Made by a program: the position numbers and the translations under genes. The notes beneath the pieces are model-generated. The model was given only the letters and a program-made list of their open reading frames with translations. It had not been told where the DNA came from and did no database searches. Of a stretch of DNA of 33,016 nucleotides, positions 1-8,613 are shown in pieces. The DNA is from Anaerolineales bacterium (GTDB lineage: Bacteria; Chloroflexota; Anaerolineae; Anaerolineales; Villigracilaceae), in the NCBI GenBank assembly GCA_016744335.1, contig JADGEO010000038.1:1-33016 (forward strand). The letters are read 5' to 3'. Within the stretch, counting starts at the first letter, position 1. Every line of letters starts with the position of its first letter.

Positions 1-1
1 T

Positions 2-328
2 AAATATCTGCTCCAACAACGGGGACAAATCCAACAAATCTCTAAGGCGGTTGAGTATGTGCATCAGCATCTGGACCAGCCCGTCTCAGTGGATGGTCTA
101 GCCGATATTGTCAACATGAGCAGCTCCGGGTTCCACAAGAAATTTAAACAGGTGATGCATTTATCCCCCTTACAATACGCCAAGGCGATCAAGCTTAACC
201 GAGCCCAAACCTATATTGTGGACGGCAAAAGTGTCACCGAAGCGAGTTATATGGTGGGGTATAACAACCTAGCCCAGTTCAGCCGGGAGTACAAACGCCA
301 TTTTGGGTTTGCTCCGTCCGCAACTTGA
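2..328 (+). CDS. AraC-family transcriptional regulator, C-terminal part (5' end outside window)
   Basis: The reading frame is open from the window edge (codon at 2-4) to the TGA at 326-328, so this is the last ~108 residues of a longer gene. An ATG/GTG start near base 59 would only be internal. The residues form a double helix-turn-helix DNA-binding domain of the AraC/XylS type: SVDGLADIVNMSSSGFHKKFK is the first HTH and VTEASYMVGYNNLAQFSREYKRHFG the second, ending in the usual F-G-x-x-P. The phrase SPLQYAKAIKLNRAQ and the upstream LLQQRGQIQQI resemble regulators with an AraC_N (YqhC-like) sensor domain, but that domain is not visible here. The target genes are unknown. The following gene is on the opposite strand. 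Confidence 0.93.
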   Translation, partial: KYLLQQRGQIQQISKAVEYVHQHLDQPVSVDGLADIVNMSSSGFHKKFKQVMHLSPLQYAKAIKLNRAQTYIVDGKSVTEASYMVGYNNLAQFSREYKRHFGFAPSAT

Positions 329-812
329 GAAAATCATGTGAAAGCCAACCTGCTGATAAGAGCAACTTGGCACTCGCTTAAGATAGATGATGAGTAAAGC
401 CACTTGGAATTTGAAGCTAGTGCCTAACACTAGCTTCAAATAGATAAGATAAATCTCAAGAGCGTTTTTACTGAGTTTTCGGTATCGTCATATTTGGGCA
501 CTGGCTCGTTGTCCCTGTCTACGTTAACCCCGCTGGCAATTTACAATTCCCCGACATTCTTTATACCCTCCCGTGAGCGCAATAGACTTCGTAGATATTC
601 CAAGTTATGCCCATTTTCTTTATCGTGGGAGGGGTCAAATAGCATCTTGTGGAAATTGGCGCAAAGACGAAAAAAATTACTTAACTTGATTTTCGGTACG
701 TTTGCGCCGGTTAATCATCCCCATTCTTCCCCTTTTAGCCATCTGGAGCGGCATTGTGTTATTAAGCCTTGTCCCAATCTTTGTGGAAGCAGATTAATAG
801 AGATTATGAAAA
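329..812. other. Intergenic stretch with coding-like fragments, no supportable gene
   Basis: There is no convincing gene in these 484 bases. A 109-codon open frame starts at 494 on the plus strand, but its product has unlikely composition and no family resemblance. Other plus frames give short protein-like runs broken by stops: HWLVVPVYVNPAGNLQFP near 505-560, then SAIDFVDIPSYAHFLYRG just after, then a hydrophobic run IPILPLLAIWSGIVLLSLV near 716-775. They could be remains of a decayed membrane-protein gene, but I cannot name one. A perfect hairpin lies at 409-441. Confidence 0.4.
409..441. repeat. Perfect 14-bp inverted repeat, 5-nt loop
   Basis: Arms ATTTGAAGCTAGTG (409-422) and CACTAGCTTCAAAT (428-441) are fully complementary around the loop CCTAA. 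It sits 80 bases after the AraC-type gene. No T-run follows, so a classical Rho-independent terminator is unlikely. A transcript-end hairpin or an operator-like dyad are both possible. Confidence 0.6.
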
Positions 813-1961
813 TTAAGAAGTAAAAATCTTTTTCAAAACATCCACAAAATAATCAATCTCTTCTTCGCTGTTATAACTCTGAATTGAAATTCGCAAAAAA
901 GATTGCTCACACCAGCGTGTATGTGGAATTTCGATCTGATATTCATCATAAAGTCTTTTTTGCAAATCTGCGCCATCCACGCTTTCAGGAAGGGGGAGAA
1001 TAGCCATTTGCCCCAACCATTCTCTGGGATTTGGCATAATCGGTGGCATTTTAGTGATGGCTTGGACTCTCTCTATCGTAAGATCCAATAAATTTCTACA
1101 GCGAGAGCGAACGAGACCCCAATCTTGCTCCCGCTGGTAATCAATTGCCGCGGGAACAGACAAAAACGCGGCAATATCGCGCGTCCCTTGCCATTCGTGA
1201 TAATCCACGAACTGATTCCCACTCCCAAAACCAGTTTCGGCATCATAACCCCAACTCACCACCAATGGATCGAGCCAGCTTTGCACTTCACGCCGTGCGT
1301 GAAGAAAAGCCGCGCCTTTCGGAGCCATCATCCACTTATGACATGCACCAACGTAAATATCTGCCCCCACTTCTTCTAAATCAAGGTCAATTTGAGCGGG
1401 GGCGTGTGCGCCATCTATAATGCAAAGAATACCTGCTTCGCGCGCTCTTTTGCAAATCTCGGTGACGGGGAAAATCAGCGCAGTACCGCTGGTGATATGG
1501 CTGAGAAAGATGATTTTTGTTTTCGGCGTAACGCCTTCCCAAAAATGTTCTACAAAGTCGGCATGAGTTGTTAGGGGTAGTGGAATATGTCGCTGTATAT
1601 AATTTGCGCCACTTTTCTTGCAAAAAAATCGCCAAGTTCTATCCATTGCGCCGTATTCGTGGTTGGTGGTCAAAACTTCATCGCCTGCCTGCAAATCAAG
1701 ATTACGGACAACCATGTTAATAGCGGTGGTTGGGTTGGGGAAGTAGACCAAATCGTCAGCGTGGCAGTGAAGATATTCGGCTAATTTCTCGCGTGATTTT
1801 GCGAGCAAAGAAATAGCGCGTCTATTGAGAAATTCGACGGGGCGTTGCTCCAAGTCGCGTTGCCATTGCTGATAGACATCAAAAATAGGCTGGGGGCATG
1901 CGCCAAAAGAGCCATGATTAAGGAATGTAATTTCAGGGTCGAGGAGGAAGTCTTTTTTCAT
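813..1961 (-). CDS. PLP-dependent aminotransferase class V, isopenicillin-N epimerase-like
   Basis: A 382-residue fold-type I PLP enzyme of the class V aminotransferase / cysteine desulfurase superfamily. The opening F-L-N-H-G-S-F-G-A-C-P (about 13-23) is typical of proteins annotated isopenicillin-N epimerase-like. IIDGAHAP places the PLP-ring aspartate at D183. VGACHKW gives the Schiff-base lysine K209, with the MMAPKGAAFL strand after it. Length is normal for the group. The real substrate is not known: members of this group include amino-acid lyases, epimerases and desulfurase-like enzymes, and there is no beta-lactam gene nearby. The ATG at 1959-1961 has no Shine-Dalgarno sequence. Instead TATAAT on the minus strand ends six bases upstream, pointing to a leaderless message. 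Confidence 0.85.
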   Translation of the reverse strand: MKKDFLLDPEITFLNHGSFGACPQPIFDVYQQWQRDLEQRPVEFLNRRAISLLAKSREKLAEYLHCHADDLVYFPNPTTAINMVVRNLDLQAGDEVLTTNHEYGAMDRTWRFFCKKSGANYIQRHIPLPLTTHADFVEHFWEGVTPKTKIIFLSHITSGTALIFPVTEICKRAREAGILCIIDGAHAPAQIDLDLEEVGADIYVGACHKWMMAPKGAAFLHARREVQSWLDPLVVSWGYDAETGFGSGNQFVDYHEWQGTRDIAAFLSVPAAIDYQREQDWGLVRSRCRNLLDLTIERVQAITKMPPIMPNPREWLGQMAILPLPESVDGADLQKRLYDEYQIEIPHTRWCEQSFLRISIQSYNSEEEIDYFVDVLKKIFTS

Positions 1962-1967
1962 GGGGCA

Positions 1968-1973
1968 ATTATA
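1968..1973 (-). promoter_or_regulatory. -10 box 6 nt before the ATG (leaderless start)
   Basis: The minus strand reads TATAAT-TGCCCC-ATG. With the usual 6-8 nt from -10 to the transcription start, the RNA would begin at or next to the start codon. No clear -35 hexamer is seen. Confidence 0.5.
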
Positions 1974-2012
1974 CCTTTTTTGTGGAGGGATTTCGAGAGA
2001 AATAAGATTTTT

Positions 2013-2102
2013 TTAACGCGAATTACGCGAATAAAAACAAAGAAAATAAAAACATTCGCGAAATTCACTCATTTGTGTATAGCGTAGCGGCATTCGCGTT
2101 GA
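2013..2102. repeat. ~90-bp foldback element with TTAACGCGAAT ends
   Basis: The left end TTAACGCGAAT (2013-2023) is followed by TACGCGAATAAAA. The right end (2092-2102) reads as TCAACGCGAAT on the minus strand, and a second inverted TTCGCGAATG lies inside. It encodes nothing. Similar ends bound a 93-bp element at 7160-7252, and half a copy is seen at 31491-31530, so it is a dispersed repeat that looks like a non-autonomous element. Confidence 0.6.
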
Positions 2103-2183
2103 CAAGTATGACATACTGTTTTTTATTCTGATAACATTTGTTTGCTCACCAAATAAAAGCAAAAAATAAAAACACGTAAGAGA

Positions 2184-2321
2184 GTGGGTATAATTATTGT
2201 TCAGCAGAAATGCCCACGCCAAGAAAAAGTTGGTTTAGGGTACGCAAGTTGAGGTCACGTATGCTGTGTCTGTTGAAAAACGCGGCGCGTTTAATCCCAT
2301 AAATCATCATCGGAGGCATTA
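2184..2321 (+). promoter_or_regulatory. Promoter and leader of the dimethylglycine dehydrogenase-like gene
   Basis: TATAAT at 2189-2194 is a likely -10; I see no good -35. It lies within a dyad, GTGGGTAT (2184-2191) against ATGCCCAC (2210-2217), which has one wobble pair and could be an operator. The leader of about 120 nt contains a further dyad AAACGC-GGC-GCGTTT (2278-2292) and ends in the ribosome site GGAGG at 2311-2315, eight or so bases from the ATG. No glycine or THF riboswitch core is recognisable. Confidence 0.4.
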
Positions 2322-4778
2322 ATGTCAGGAAAAGAAATCCCATCTCAAGCACAAGTCGTTATCGTAGGCGGAGGCGTGATTGGTACGAGCGTTGCTTACC
2401 ATCTCACCAAATTAGGTTGGAAAGATGTGGTGCTTTTAGAGAAAAAAGAGCTTACATCGGGCACAACTTGGCATGCGGCGGGATTGGTGGTAACGCCAAG
2501 CGGTAGTGAATTGGGGGTTGAAATGTCGGTTTATACAAGGGAGTTGCTCAAGACTTTGGAAGCAGAAACGGGGCAAAAGACCGGTTTTAAAGATGTTGGT
2601 TATATACAGTTGGCTTCCTCTAAAGATTGGCTGGAAGATAGGCGCAGAATGGCGGTTGCGGCGCGAAGATATGGCGTTGATTATCAGGAAATTTCTCCTA
2701 CTGAAATTAAAAAGATGTTTCCATTAGCAAATGTTGATGATATTTTAGCGGGCTTCTATGTAGAAGATGACGGGCGCGCAAATCCTGTTGATTTTACGAT
2801 GGCTTTGGCAAAAGGGGCGCGGATGGGCGGTGCAAAAATCTTTGAAGAAACCGAAGTAGTTGGCATCAACCAAGAGAAGGGGCGCGTAACGGGCGTGGTA
2901 ACTGCCAGCGGAGAAATTAAGGCTGAGATTGTTGTAAATTGTGCGGGTTTATGGGGGCGAGAGTTGGGGAAAATGGCGGGCGTTAATGTGCCTTTGCAAG
3001 CGGCAGAGCATTATTATTTGCTCACACAGCCGATAGAGGGCATACACGCCGATTTACCCATTATTGAAGATTTCGAGCGTTATTCTTATTTTCGTGAAGA
3101 AGTGGGCGGGCTTTTGGTTGGTTTCTTTGAGCCGATAGCCGCACCGTGGGGCGTGGGCGGTATTCCGAAGAATTTTGCTTTTGGTGAAATCAACCCCGAT
3201 TGGGATCGGATGATGCCTTATATAGAAATGTCTATGGGGCGTATCCCTGCCCTTGAAGATGCGGGCATTCATAAATTCTTTTGTGGTCCTGAAAGTTTTA
3301 CGCCAGATGGCAAACCTTTATTGGGTGAAGCCCCCGAGCTAAAGAATTTCTTTGTCGCGGCGGGGTTGAATTCTATCGGCATTTTGCGGGGCGGTGGAGT
3401 CGGTAAAATAATGGCGCAGTGGATTGTAGATGGTTATTGCCCCGTTGAATCGCATGGGATTGATATTGCCCGATGCCAACCTTTTCAGGGTACCCAAAAA
3501 TTCCTGAAAGATAGAACCGTAGAAACGCTTGGATTGCAATATCAGCTTATTTATCCGAATTTTTCAAAGAAGACAGCCCGAAACCTTCGCAAAACAGCAA
3601 TTAATGAGCAATTGACAAAAGCGGGCGCATTTTTTACTGAAGGCATGGGCTGGGAAATGCCCGATTGGTACGCGCCTGCAGGTACAGAAGCTAAAGTTGA
3701 GCAATACTCATGGGGTAGGCAAAATTGGTTTAAATATCATGCCGAAGAGCATAGGGCTTGTAGAGAAGATGTGATTTTGATGGATGTAAGTTCCATGTCT
3801 AAATTCTTGGTGCAGGGACGAGATGCAGAGAAAGTACTTAACCAAATTTGTGCCAATGATGTTGCGGTGCCTGTTGGTAAAATCGTTTATACCCAATGGC
3901 TCAATGAACGCGGCGGCATGGAAGCAGATCTAACCGTGACGCGTTTGGCAGAGGATAAATACTTTATTGTTAGTGCCAGCGATTTTTATACCCACGACCT
4001 TTGGTGGCTGAAAAAACATATTCCCCATAACGCGCACGCCTTCGTTACCGATGTGACTTCGAGCTATACGCTCATGAATATACAGGGACCAAAATCCCGT
4101 GATTTGATAAAGCAACTTACAACTGCGGATATATCTAACGCCGCTTTTCCTTATATGAGCGCGCAAAATATCGACATCAATTATGCCCTAATCCAAACGC
4201 TACGCGTTACTTTTGAAGGCGAATTGGGCTATGAGCTATATGTCCCCACTGAATTTTCTGCCCATATATACGACGCTGTTCTAGAAGCAGGGCAAGATTT
4301 TGGTTTGCGTCATGCTGGTTTTCAAGCCCTAAACTCCCTCCGCATCGAAAAGGCATATCGAGAATATGGGCACGATATGGATAATATGGATACGCCCTTA
4401 GAAGCTGGTTTGGGTTTTGCCGTGAACTTCGATAAACCCAATGGCTTCATCGGCAGAGACGCCCTTTTGCGTCATAAAGAAAGTGCCCCCCTCAAATATC
4501 GCATGGTGCAATTCCTTTTGGACGACCCCGAGCCACTTCTTTATGGCAACGAAAGTATTTATAGAAATGGCAAGCTCGTTGGGCATCTACAAACGGGGGC
4601 TTATGGCTTCACGCTCGGCGGTGCGATGGGCATGGGCTTTGTCAAAAATGAAGCTGGTGCAACCCCAGATTTCATCAATAGCGGTAGCTACGAGATTGAT
4701 ATTGCCGGCGTGCGCCATTCTGCAAAGGCATCTTTACGCCCGATGTATGACGCAAAGAATGAAAGGGTGCGGATGTAA
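2322..4778 (+). CDS. Dimethylglycine/sarcosine dehydrogenase-like FAD oxidoreductase with GcvT domain
   Basis: An 818-residue two-part flavoenzyme. The N-terminal half is a DAO-type FAD domain: the dinucleotide motif IVGGGVIGTSVAYHL is at about 14-28. TTWHAAGL carries H51, which in rat dimethylglycine dehydrogenase and its relatives holds FAD covalently. A middle (FAO_M-like) segment follows around 370-425. From about 430 to the end is an aminomethyltransferase (GcvT plus GcvT C-terminal) domain, which in characterised relatives passes the oxidised methyl group to tetrahydrofolate. Length matches the family. The likely role is oxidative demethylation of dimethylglycine, sarcosine or a similar N-methyl amine in the cytoplasm; the exact substrate cannot be read from sequence. 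The ribosome site is GGAGG. No electron-transfer flavoprotein or betaine transporter gene is adjacent. Confidence 0.88.
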   Translation: MSGKEIPSQAQVVIVGGGVIGTSVAYHLTKLGWKDVVLLEKKELTSGTTWHAAGLVVTPSGSELGVEMSVYTRELLKTLEAETGQKTGFKDVGYIQLASSKDWLEDRRRMAVAARRYGVDYQEISPTEIKKMFPLANVDDILAGFYVEDDGRANPVDFTMALAKGARMGGAKIFEETEVVGINQEKGRVTGVVTASGEIKAEIVVNCAGLWGRELGKMAGVNVPLQAAEHYYLLTQPIEGIHADLPIIEDFERYSYFREEVGGLLVGFFEPIAAPWGVGGIPKNFAFGEINPDWDRMMPYIEMSMGRIPALEDAGIHKFFCGPESFTPDGKPLLGEAPELKNFFVAAGLNSIGILRGGGVGKIMAQWIVDGYCPVESHGIDIARCQPFQGTQKFLKDRTVETLGLQYQLIYPNFSKKTARNLRKTAINEQLTKAGAFFTEGMGWEMPDWYAPAGTEAKVEQYSWGRQNWFKYHAEEHRACREDVILMDVSSMSKFLVQGRDAEKVLNQICANDVAVPVGKIVYTQWLNERGGMEADLTVTRLAEDKYFIVSASDFYTHDLWWLKKHIPHNAHAFVTDVTSSYTLMNIQGPKSRDLIKQLTTADISNAAFPYMSAQNIDINYALIQTLRVTFEGELGYELYVPTEFSAHIYDAVLEAGQDFGLRHAGFQALNSLRIEKAYREYGHDMDNMDTPLEAGLGFAVNFDKPNGFIGRDALLRHKESAPLKYRMVQFLLDDPEPLLYGNESIYRNGKLVGHLQTGAYGFTLGGAMGMGFVKNEAGATPDFINSGSYEIDIAGVRHSAKASLRPMYDAKNERVRM

Positions 4779-4784
4779 AAAAGC

Positions 4785-4879
4785 AGACACTCGGTTTTTG
4801 TCTCGAACCCAAAGCTTCTTTCTTCGGATTTATTTCTTGGTGAAAGAAGGTCTTGGTGTAAAAGAAAAACCGAGTGTCT
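4785..4879. repeat. 95-bp nested foldback element
   Basis: Outer arms AGACACTCGGTTTTT (4785-4799) and AAAAACCGAGTGTCT (4865-4879) are perfect 15-bp complements. An inner perfect pair CTTCTTTC (4815-4822) / GAAAGAAG (4842-4849) lies between them, next to a direct repeat TCTTGGTG (4835-4842, 4851-4858). It starts seven bases after the stop of the dehydrogenase gene, so it may act as an RNA end structure as well as being a dispersed palindrome. Confidence 0.65.
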
Positions 4880-5011
4880 TAATTTTAGGATATAAACCCG
4901 CGGCGCGCGTGGTTTAGGCTTGCGTGCCGCTGTCAACATTTTTTGACGTTTACCCCTTCGACTCTGCCACTAGCGCAAGGTAAATGGCTAAAAAAAACGG
5001 TCTTATTTCGT

Positions 5012-5842
5012 CTAGAGATTTCTCCAAAACCAACGTCCTGTCACAAGTCCCTGCACATCTTGTGCTAGTTCACCCGCACTAGCGTAGCGGTCACTAGGAG
5101 ATTTCGCCATAGCTTTGTTTATAATCTCTTGCCAGGCATGAGGTAAGTTGGGTTGTATATCGGCTATCGTGGGGACGGGCTGATTGACATGTAAGTCCAT
5201 CAACTCTTTTTCAGAAGAGCCACTAAAGGGCACTTGTCCCGTTAATACTTTATACAGTAATACACCTAGCGAGTAGACATCTGAGCGCGCCCCTACCTCT
5301 TGCGATAGACATTGTTCAGGACTCATATAGCTCGGCGTGCCAACTACCCAACCATCCCCTTCACCTACGCCACTGCTTTTTTTAGCTATCCCAAAATCTG
5401 CCAGAAAAGCTTTTTTCTCAATATCAAAAAGGATATTAGCTGGTTTTATATCTCGGTGAATGATATTTTGCGCGTGAGCGGCATCTAGTGCTTCGCATAT
5501 CCTTTGAAAGATACTTGAAAACTCAGATAGTTGTAATTTTTGTCCTTCTAATAAATTTGCAAGTGAGCCACCCCGCATATAGCGCATAACGATATAGGGT
5601 TGTGCGCCTTGCCAGTCGAAATCATATACGGGCACAATATAAGGGTGCTCTAGAGATGCAATAATTTTTGCTTCTTGCTTAAAAAATTCTCGGTGATATT
5701 CTTCGGATGCAAATTGATAGGTTAGCACTTTTATGATTACCGAGCGATGCACAAATGGGTCATGCGCGATAAAAATAACCCCCATGCCCCCTATCTCCAA
5801 CTCCGATTCAATTTCGTAACGTCCTATTTGAGATACTGACAT
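5012..5842 (-). CDS. Soluble Hanks-type serine/threonine protein kinase
   Basis: A 276-residue protein that is almost only a kinase domain. It has IKVL lysine K38, the alphaC glutamate E57 in FKQEAKII, HRDIKPAN (catalytic D131, with K133 and N136), DFG at 149-151, and SYMSPEQ in the activation segment. The glycine loop is odd: E-L-E-I-G-G-M-G replaces the usual L-G-x-G-G-M-G, so the first glycine is Glu. Bacterial kinases of this PknB-like type commonly have a transmembrane helix and an extracellular sensor. Here the chain ends at the domain (GRWFWRNL), so it is probably cytosolic. Targets are unknown. AAGGA lies ahead of the ATG. The M24 peptidase gene lies 57 bases upstream on the same strand. 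Confidence 0.9.
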   Translation of the reverse strand: MSVSQIGRYEIESELEIGGMGVIFIAHDPFVHRSVIIKVLTYQFASEEYHREFFKQEAKIIASLEHPYIVPVYDFDWQGAQPYIVMRYMRGGSLANLLEGQKLQLSEFSSIFQRICEALDAAHAQNIIHRDIKPANILFDIEKKAFLADFGIAKKSSGVGEGDGWVVGTPSYMSPEQCLSQEVGARSDVYSLGVLLYKVLTGQVPFSGSSEKELMDLHVNQPVPTIADIQPNLPHAWQEIINKAMAKSPSDRYASAGELAQDVQGLVTGRWFWRNL

Positions 5843-5899
5843 AGAAATCCTTCTAAAATTTAATCCTGTTTTATCGTATTATCGTTCAAGGGGAGATAC

Positions 5900-7144
5900 T
5901 TATTCTTTGCTTTTCATTTCCACGACTAGCCCAAAGTCAAATTCTGCCAGTATCTCAAAATCGCCATCGGGACGTGCATAATAGGTATTTTCGATTCTCA
6001 CACCCATGCCGCGGTTTGGATAATAAAGTCCTGGCTCAATAGTGAAAACAACACCGGGTTGAAGTGCGTTTCCTTTCATCCCCATCCGTGCCCAGGGGCG
6101 TTCGTGAATATTTACACCTAATCCATGCCCCACGCTATGTACATATCCCTCTTGTGGAGATTCGGTACTCAGTGGTGATGGATGCCCTTGCGCTTCAAAA
6201 AGTTCACAAGTAATGCGCTGTAATTCACCGAAAGACATCCCGCTTTCCATTTTCTCAATAATAGTTTCATAAACATCTCGCACATCATCGTAGAGTTTTT
6301 GCTCCGCTTCGGGCGCATAGCCGAGACACCAAGTCCGTGTGAAATCGTAAAAATAGCCACCGCCAGCTTCACAGGGGAAAATATCGAAGATAATTGTTTT
6401 GCCTAAACGAAGTTCATCATCAGGCGTGCCCACAGAATGGGGGAAACCCGCGTCTCTGCCTATAGAGAAAATAGTCGCTTCGGGATTTTCTGCACCTCGC
6501 TCTGCGAGCCAGAGATTGATTTTTGCCTTCACCTCACCAATGCGTAGGGAAGAGCCATCTTCTTTTATCAAAACTTCATCTTCATTTACAGCATGGTCTG
6601 TCAAAAAGGATTTCACTTTACCGACCACTTCTGTTGTGATTTTGCCCATTTTGCGAATACGAGCGACTTCATCTTCTGTTTTTGTTTCCATTGCCTGCAA
6701 AAAGACAGAATCCAGTTCAGATTCGCCAATAAACTGAATATTGGGCATTAATTTTCCTGCATCTAATAGCATAGAAAAGGATGCGCTTAAATCGGTATGC
6801 CCATAAACGCCAACGTGACCTTCGGTCACGCCGCAATCTGTGAGCATTTTTTGCAAACGAAGTGCGAAAAGCGTTGTCTCTTTTTCTTTGGCTTCCTTAT
6901 TCAGTTTCTTGAGCGAATAAACGCTATAAACTTGTGTTTTTAGCCCCGTATTTTTGGCTTCTTCGCGTTCCATATCATTACAGAAAAGGGTTGCATCTTT
7001 GTCGCGCGGCTTAATCAAAGTTGCCGCGTTGACATGGCCGCCACCAGTCAGGTAGTACATGGGGGCGTTATGTTCTGCATCACCAAGAACGAGCAGGGCA
7101 TCGATATTGCGGTCTTGCATAATTTGGTCTAGGTTGGTTTTCAT
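5900..7144 (-). CDS. M24-family metallopeptidase (Xaa-Pro aminopeptidase-like)
   Basis: 414 residues with the creatinase-like N-terminal domain (about 1-155) and the pita-bread catalytic domain. All five metal ligands of the M24 family can be placed: D254 (IIFDIFP), D267 (YFYDFTRTW), H340 (HSVGHGLG), E370 (FTIEPGLY) and E385 (VRIENTYY). This supports an active dinuclear metal aminopeptidase that removes residues ahead of proline, acting in the cytoplasm; no signal peptide is seen. Proline dipeptidase is an alternative specificity. The start is supported by GGAG five bases before the ATG. Just upstream lies a foldback repeat, so its promoter is probably close to or inside that element. Confidence 0.9.
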   Translation of the reverse strand: MKTNLDQIMQDRNIDALLVLGDAEHNAPMYYLTGGGHVNAATLIKPRDKDATLFCNDMEREEAKNTGLKTQVYSVYSLKKLNKEAKEKETTLFALRLQKMLTDCGVTEGHVGVYGHTDLSASFSMLLDAGKLMPNIQFIGESELDSVFLQAMETKTEDEVARIRKMGKITTEVVGKVKSFLTDHAVNEDEVLIKEDGSSLRIGEVKAKINLWLAERGAENPEATIFSIGRDAGFPHSVGTPDDELRLGKTIIFDIFPCEAGGGYFYDFTRTWCLGYAPEAEQKLYDDVRDVYETIIEKMESGMSFGELQRITCELFEAQGHPSPLSTESPQEGYVHSVGHGLGVNIHERPWARMGMKGNALQPGVVFTIEPGLYYPNRGMGVRIENTYYARPDGDFEILAEFDFGLVVEMKSKE

Positions 7145-7159
7145 TTTGGCTCCGTTTTT

Positions 7160-7252
7160 TTAACGAGAATTACGCGAAAAAGGCGAAAAGCGCGAATAAT
7201 ACTTAAGGTTTTATTTTTTTGTAATTCGTTTGATCCGCGTTTTTCGTGTTAA
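7160..7252. repeat. 93-bp foldback element, same family as 2013-2102
   Basis: It begins TTAACGAGAATTACGCGAA (7160-7178) and ends TTTTCGTGTTAA (7241-7252), which reads TTAACACGAAAA on the other strand. CGCGAA and CGCGGA motifs occur inside in opposite orientations. It fills almost the whole gap between the M24 peptidase and selA. End sequences and length match the element at 2013-2102. Confidence 0.55.
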
Positions 7253-7254
7253 AA

Positions 7255-8613
7255 CTATTTCAACACATTTTGCAATGCGACCAATAACGCGCCTTCTTGC
7301 TCTGGGAGCACAGTACGTGGGTCTAGCAAAATACGATTGTTTTCAGTGCGGGCTATGACCGGGGGATTTTCTTTGCGGAGTTCTGCGAGAAATTTATCGG
7401 GCTTGGCGATGTCGAGGGCAAGTAACCAAGTGGGGAGGGTTTCCTCGGGGAGACTGCCGCCACCTACAGCGGATTTTCCTTGGATGATTTCTCCGCGCCC
7501 TAGTGCTTGTTTCCAATTTCCGGCGCGTTTCTTGATTTGGGCTGGGGTGCGGGACATCATCTGCCAGATGGGAATTTCGCGCTCGGCTTCATCTTTGAGA
7601 TAGTGCATCAATGTTGCTGTAATGCCAGCTAATGCAACTTTATCAGCGCGTACTGCGCGTGCAAGGGGGTGTTTTTTTATCTTTTCCATCAAATCTGCGC
7701 GCCCAACGATGATGCCTGCTTGAGGTCCACCGAGCAGTTTATCACCAGAAAATGAGACAATGTCTGCGCCTGCTTCTAATGATTCTTGTACGGTGCGTTC
7801 GTGGATTAACCCGTAGTTTTCGGTATTGAGTAAAGTGCCAGAACCGAGATCGTCTATAACAGGAATATCAGCAGAGTGGGCAACTTTGGTGATTTCTGCT
7901 AGTTCTGGTTCTTGGGTAAAGCCGACTATTTTAAAATTAGAGCGATGGGCAAGCATGACTAATTTAATCGGTTGTTCTTCAATTGCTCGTTCATAATCAG
8001 CGAGATGGACTTTGTTGGTTGTGCCTACTTCTACTAATTTTGCGCCCGAGCTTTTCATTACGTCTGGGATTCTAAATCCGCCACCAATTTCGATGAGTTG
8101 GGAACGCGCAATCACTACTCTGCGCCGATTGGCGAGTGCGGCGAGAATTAACATGACTGCTGAGGCGTTGTTATTTACAATTACGGCTGATTCTGCCCCT
8201 GTAATTTTTTGCAAAAGGGCTTCGGCATGAATTAACCTTGAGCCACGTTTTCCGTTCTTCATATCAAATTCGAGGGTGGTGTAGCCATGCCCTATAGAGG
8301 ACATCGCTTTGCGGGTGGCTTTGCTGAGGGGAGCGCGCCCCAAGTTTGTGTGCAGGATTACGCCAGTCGCGTTGATAACGGGATAAAGTGTGGGGTGCGT
8401 CCACGCGTCTAAACGGTATCCTGCTAAATTCAGGAGCGTTTCAGCTGGTGGCACTCGCACATCGCTTTTTGACGCGTATTTTGCTCGGATTTCGTTTAGC
8501 GTTTCTCGGAGGGCATCCAGCACCAGCGGTCGTCCAAATTCTGCAATTAATTCTGCGGAGGTATGGCTGGTGAGTAATTTATCTACTGATGGAAGGTTGC
8601 GTAAGTTAGTCAT
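7255..8613 (-). CDS. selA: L-seryl-tRNA(Sec) selenium transferase
   Basis: SelA converts seryl-tRNA(Sec) to selenocysteinyl-tRNA(Sec) using selenophosphate, as a PLP-dependent oligomer in the cytoplasm. The protein has the family signature INATGVILHTNLGRAPLS (about 80-97), the cofactor region VNNNASAVMLIL (147-158), IDDLGSGTL (253-261) and the PLP lysine K292 in SFSGDKLLGGPQAG. At 452 residues it is of normal length. I chose the ATG at 8611-8613 because GGAG lies seven bases before it; an in-frame TTG six bases further upstream is too close to that site. The start overlaps the stop of the upstream membrane-protein gene by eight bases (8606-8613), so translation is probably coupled. No selB, selC or selD is seen in the window. 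Confidence 0.95.
   Translation of the reverse strand: MTNLRNLPSVDKLLTSHTSAELIAEFGRPLVLDALRETLNEIRAKYASKSDVRVPPAETLLNLAGYRLDAWTHPTLYPVINATGVILHTNLGRAPLSKATRKAMSSIGHGYTTLEFDMKNGKRGSRLIHAEALLQKITGAESAVIVNNNASAVMLILAALANRRRVVIARSQLIEIGGGFRIPDVMKSSGAKLVEVGTTNKVHLADYERAIEEQPIKLVMLAHRSNFKIVGFTQEPELAEITKVAHSADIPVIDDLGSGTLLNTENYGLIHERTVQESLEAGADIVSFSGDKLLGGPQAGIIVGRADLMEKIKKHPLARAVRADKVALAGITATLMHYLKDEAEREIPIWQMMSRTPAQIKKRAGNWKQALGRGEIIQGKSAVGGGSLPEETLPTWLLALDIAKPDKFLAELRKENPPVIARTENNRILLDPRTVLPEQEGALLVALQNVLK

Noticed and set aside
494..823. 109-codon open frame on the plus strand
   Set aside because: No family resemblance, unlikely composition, no ribosome site, and it runs into the 3' end of the convergent aminotransferase gene.
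2200..2321. Glycine or tetrahydrofolate riboswitch ahead of the dehydrogenase gene
   Set aside because: The leader is long enough and the enzyme chemistry would suit, but no conserved core of either class can be found; only short dyads are present.
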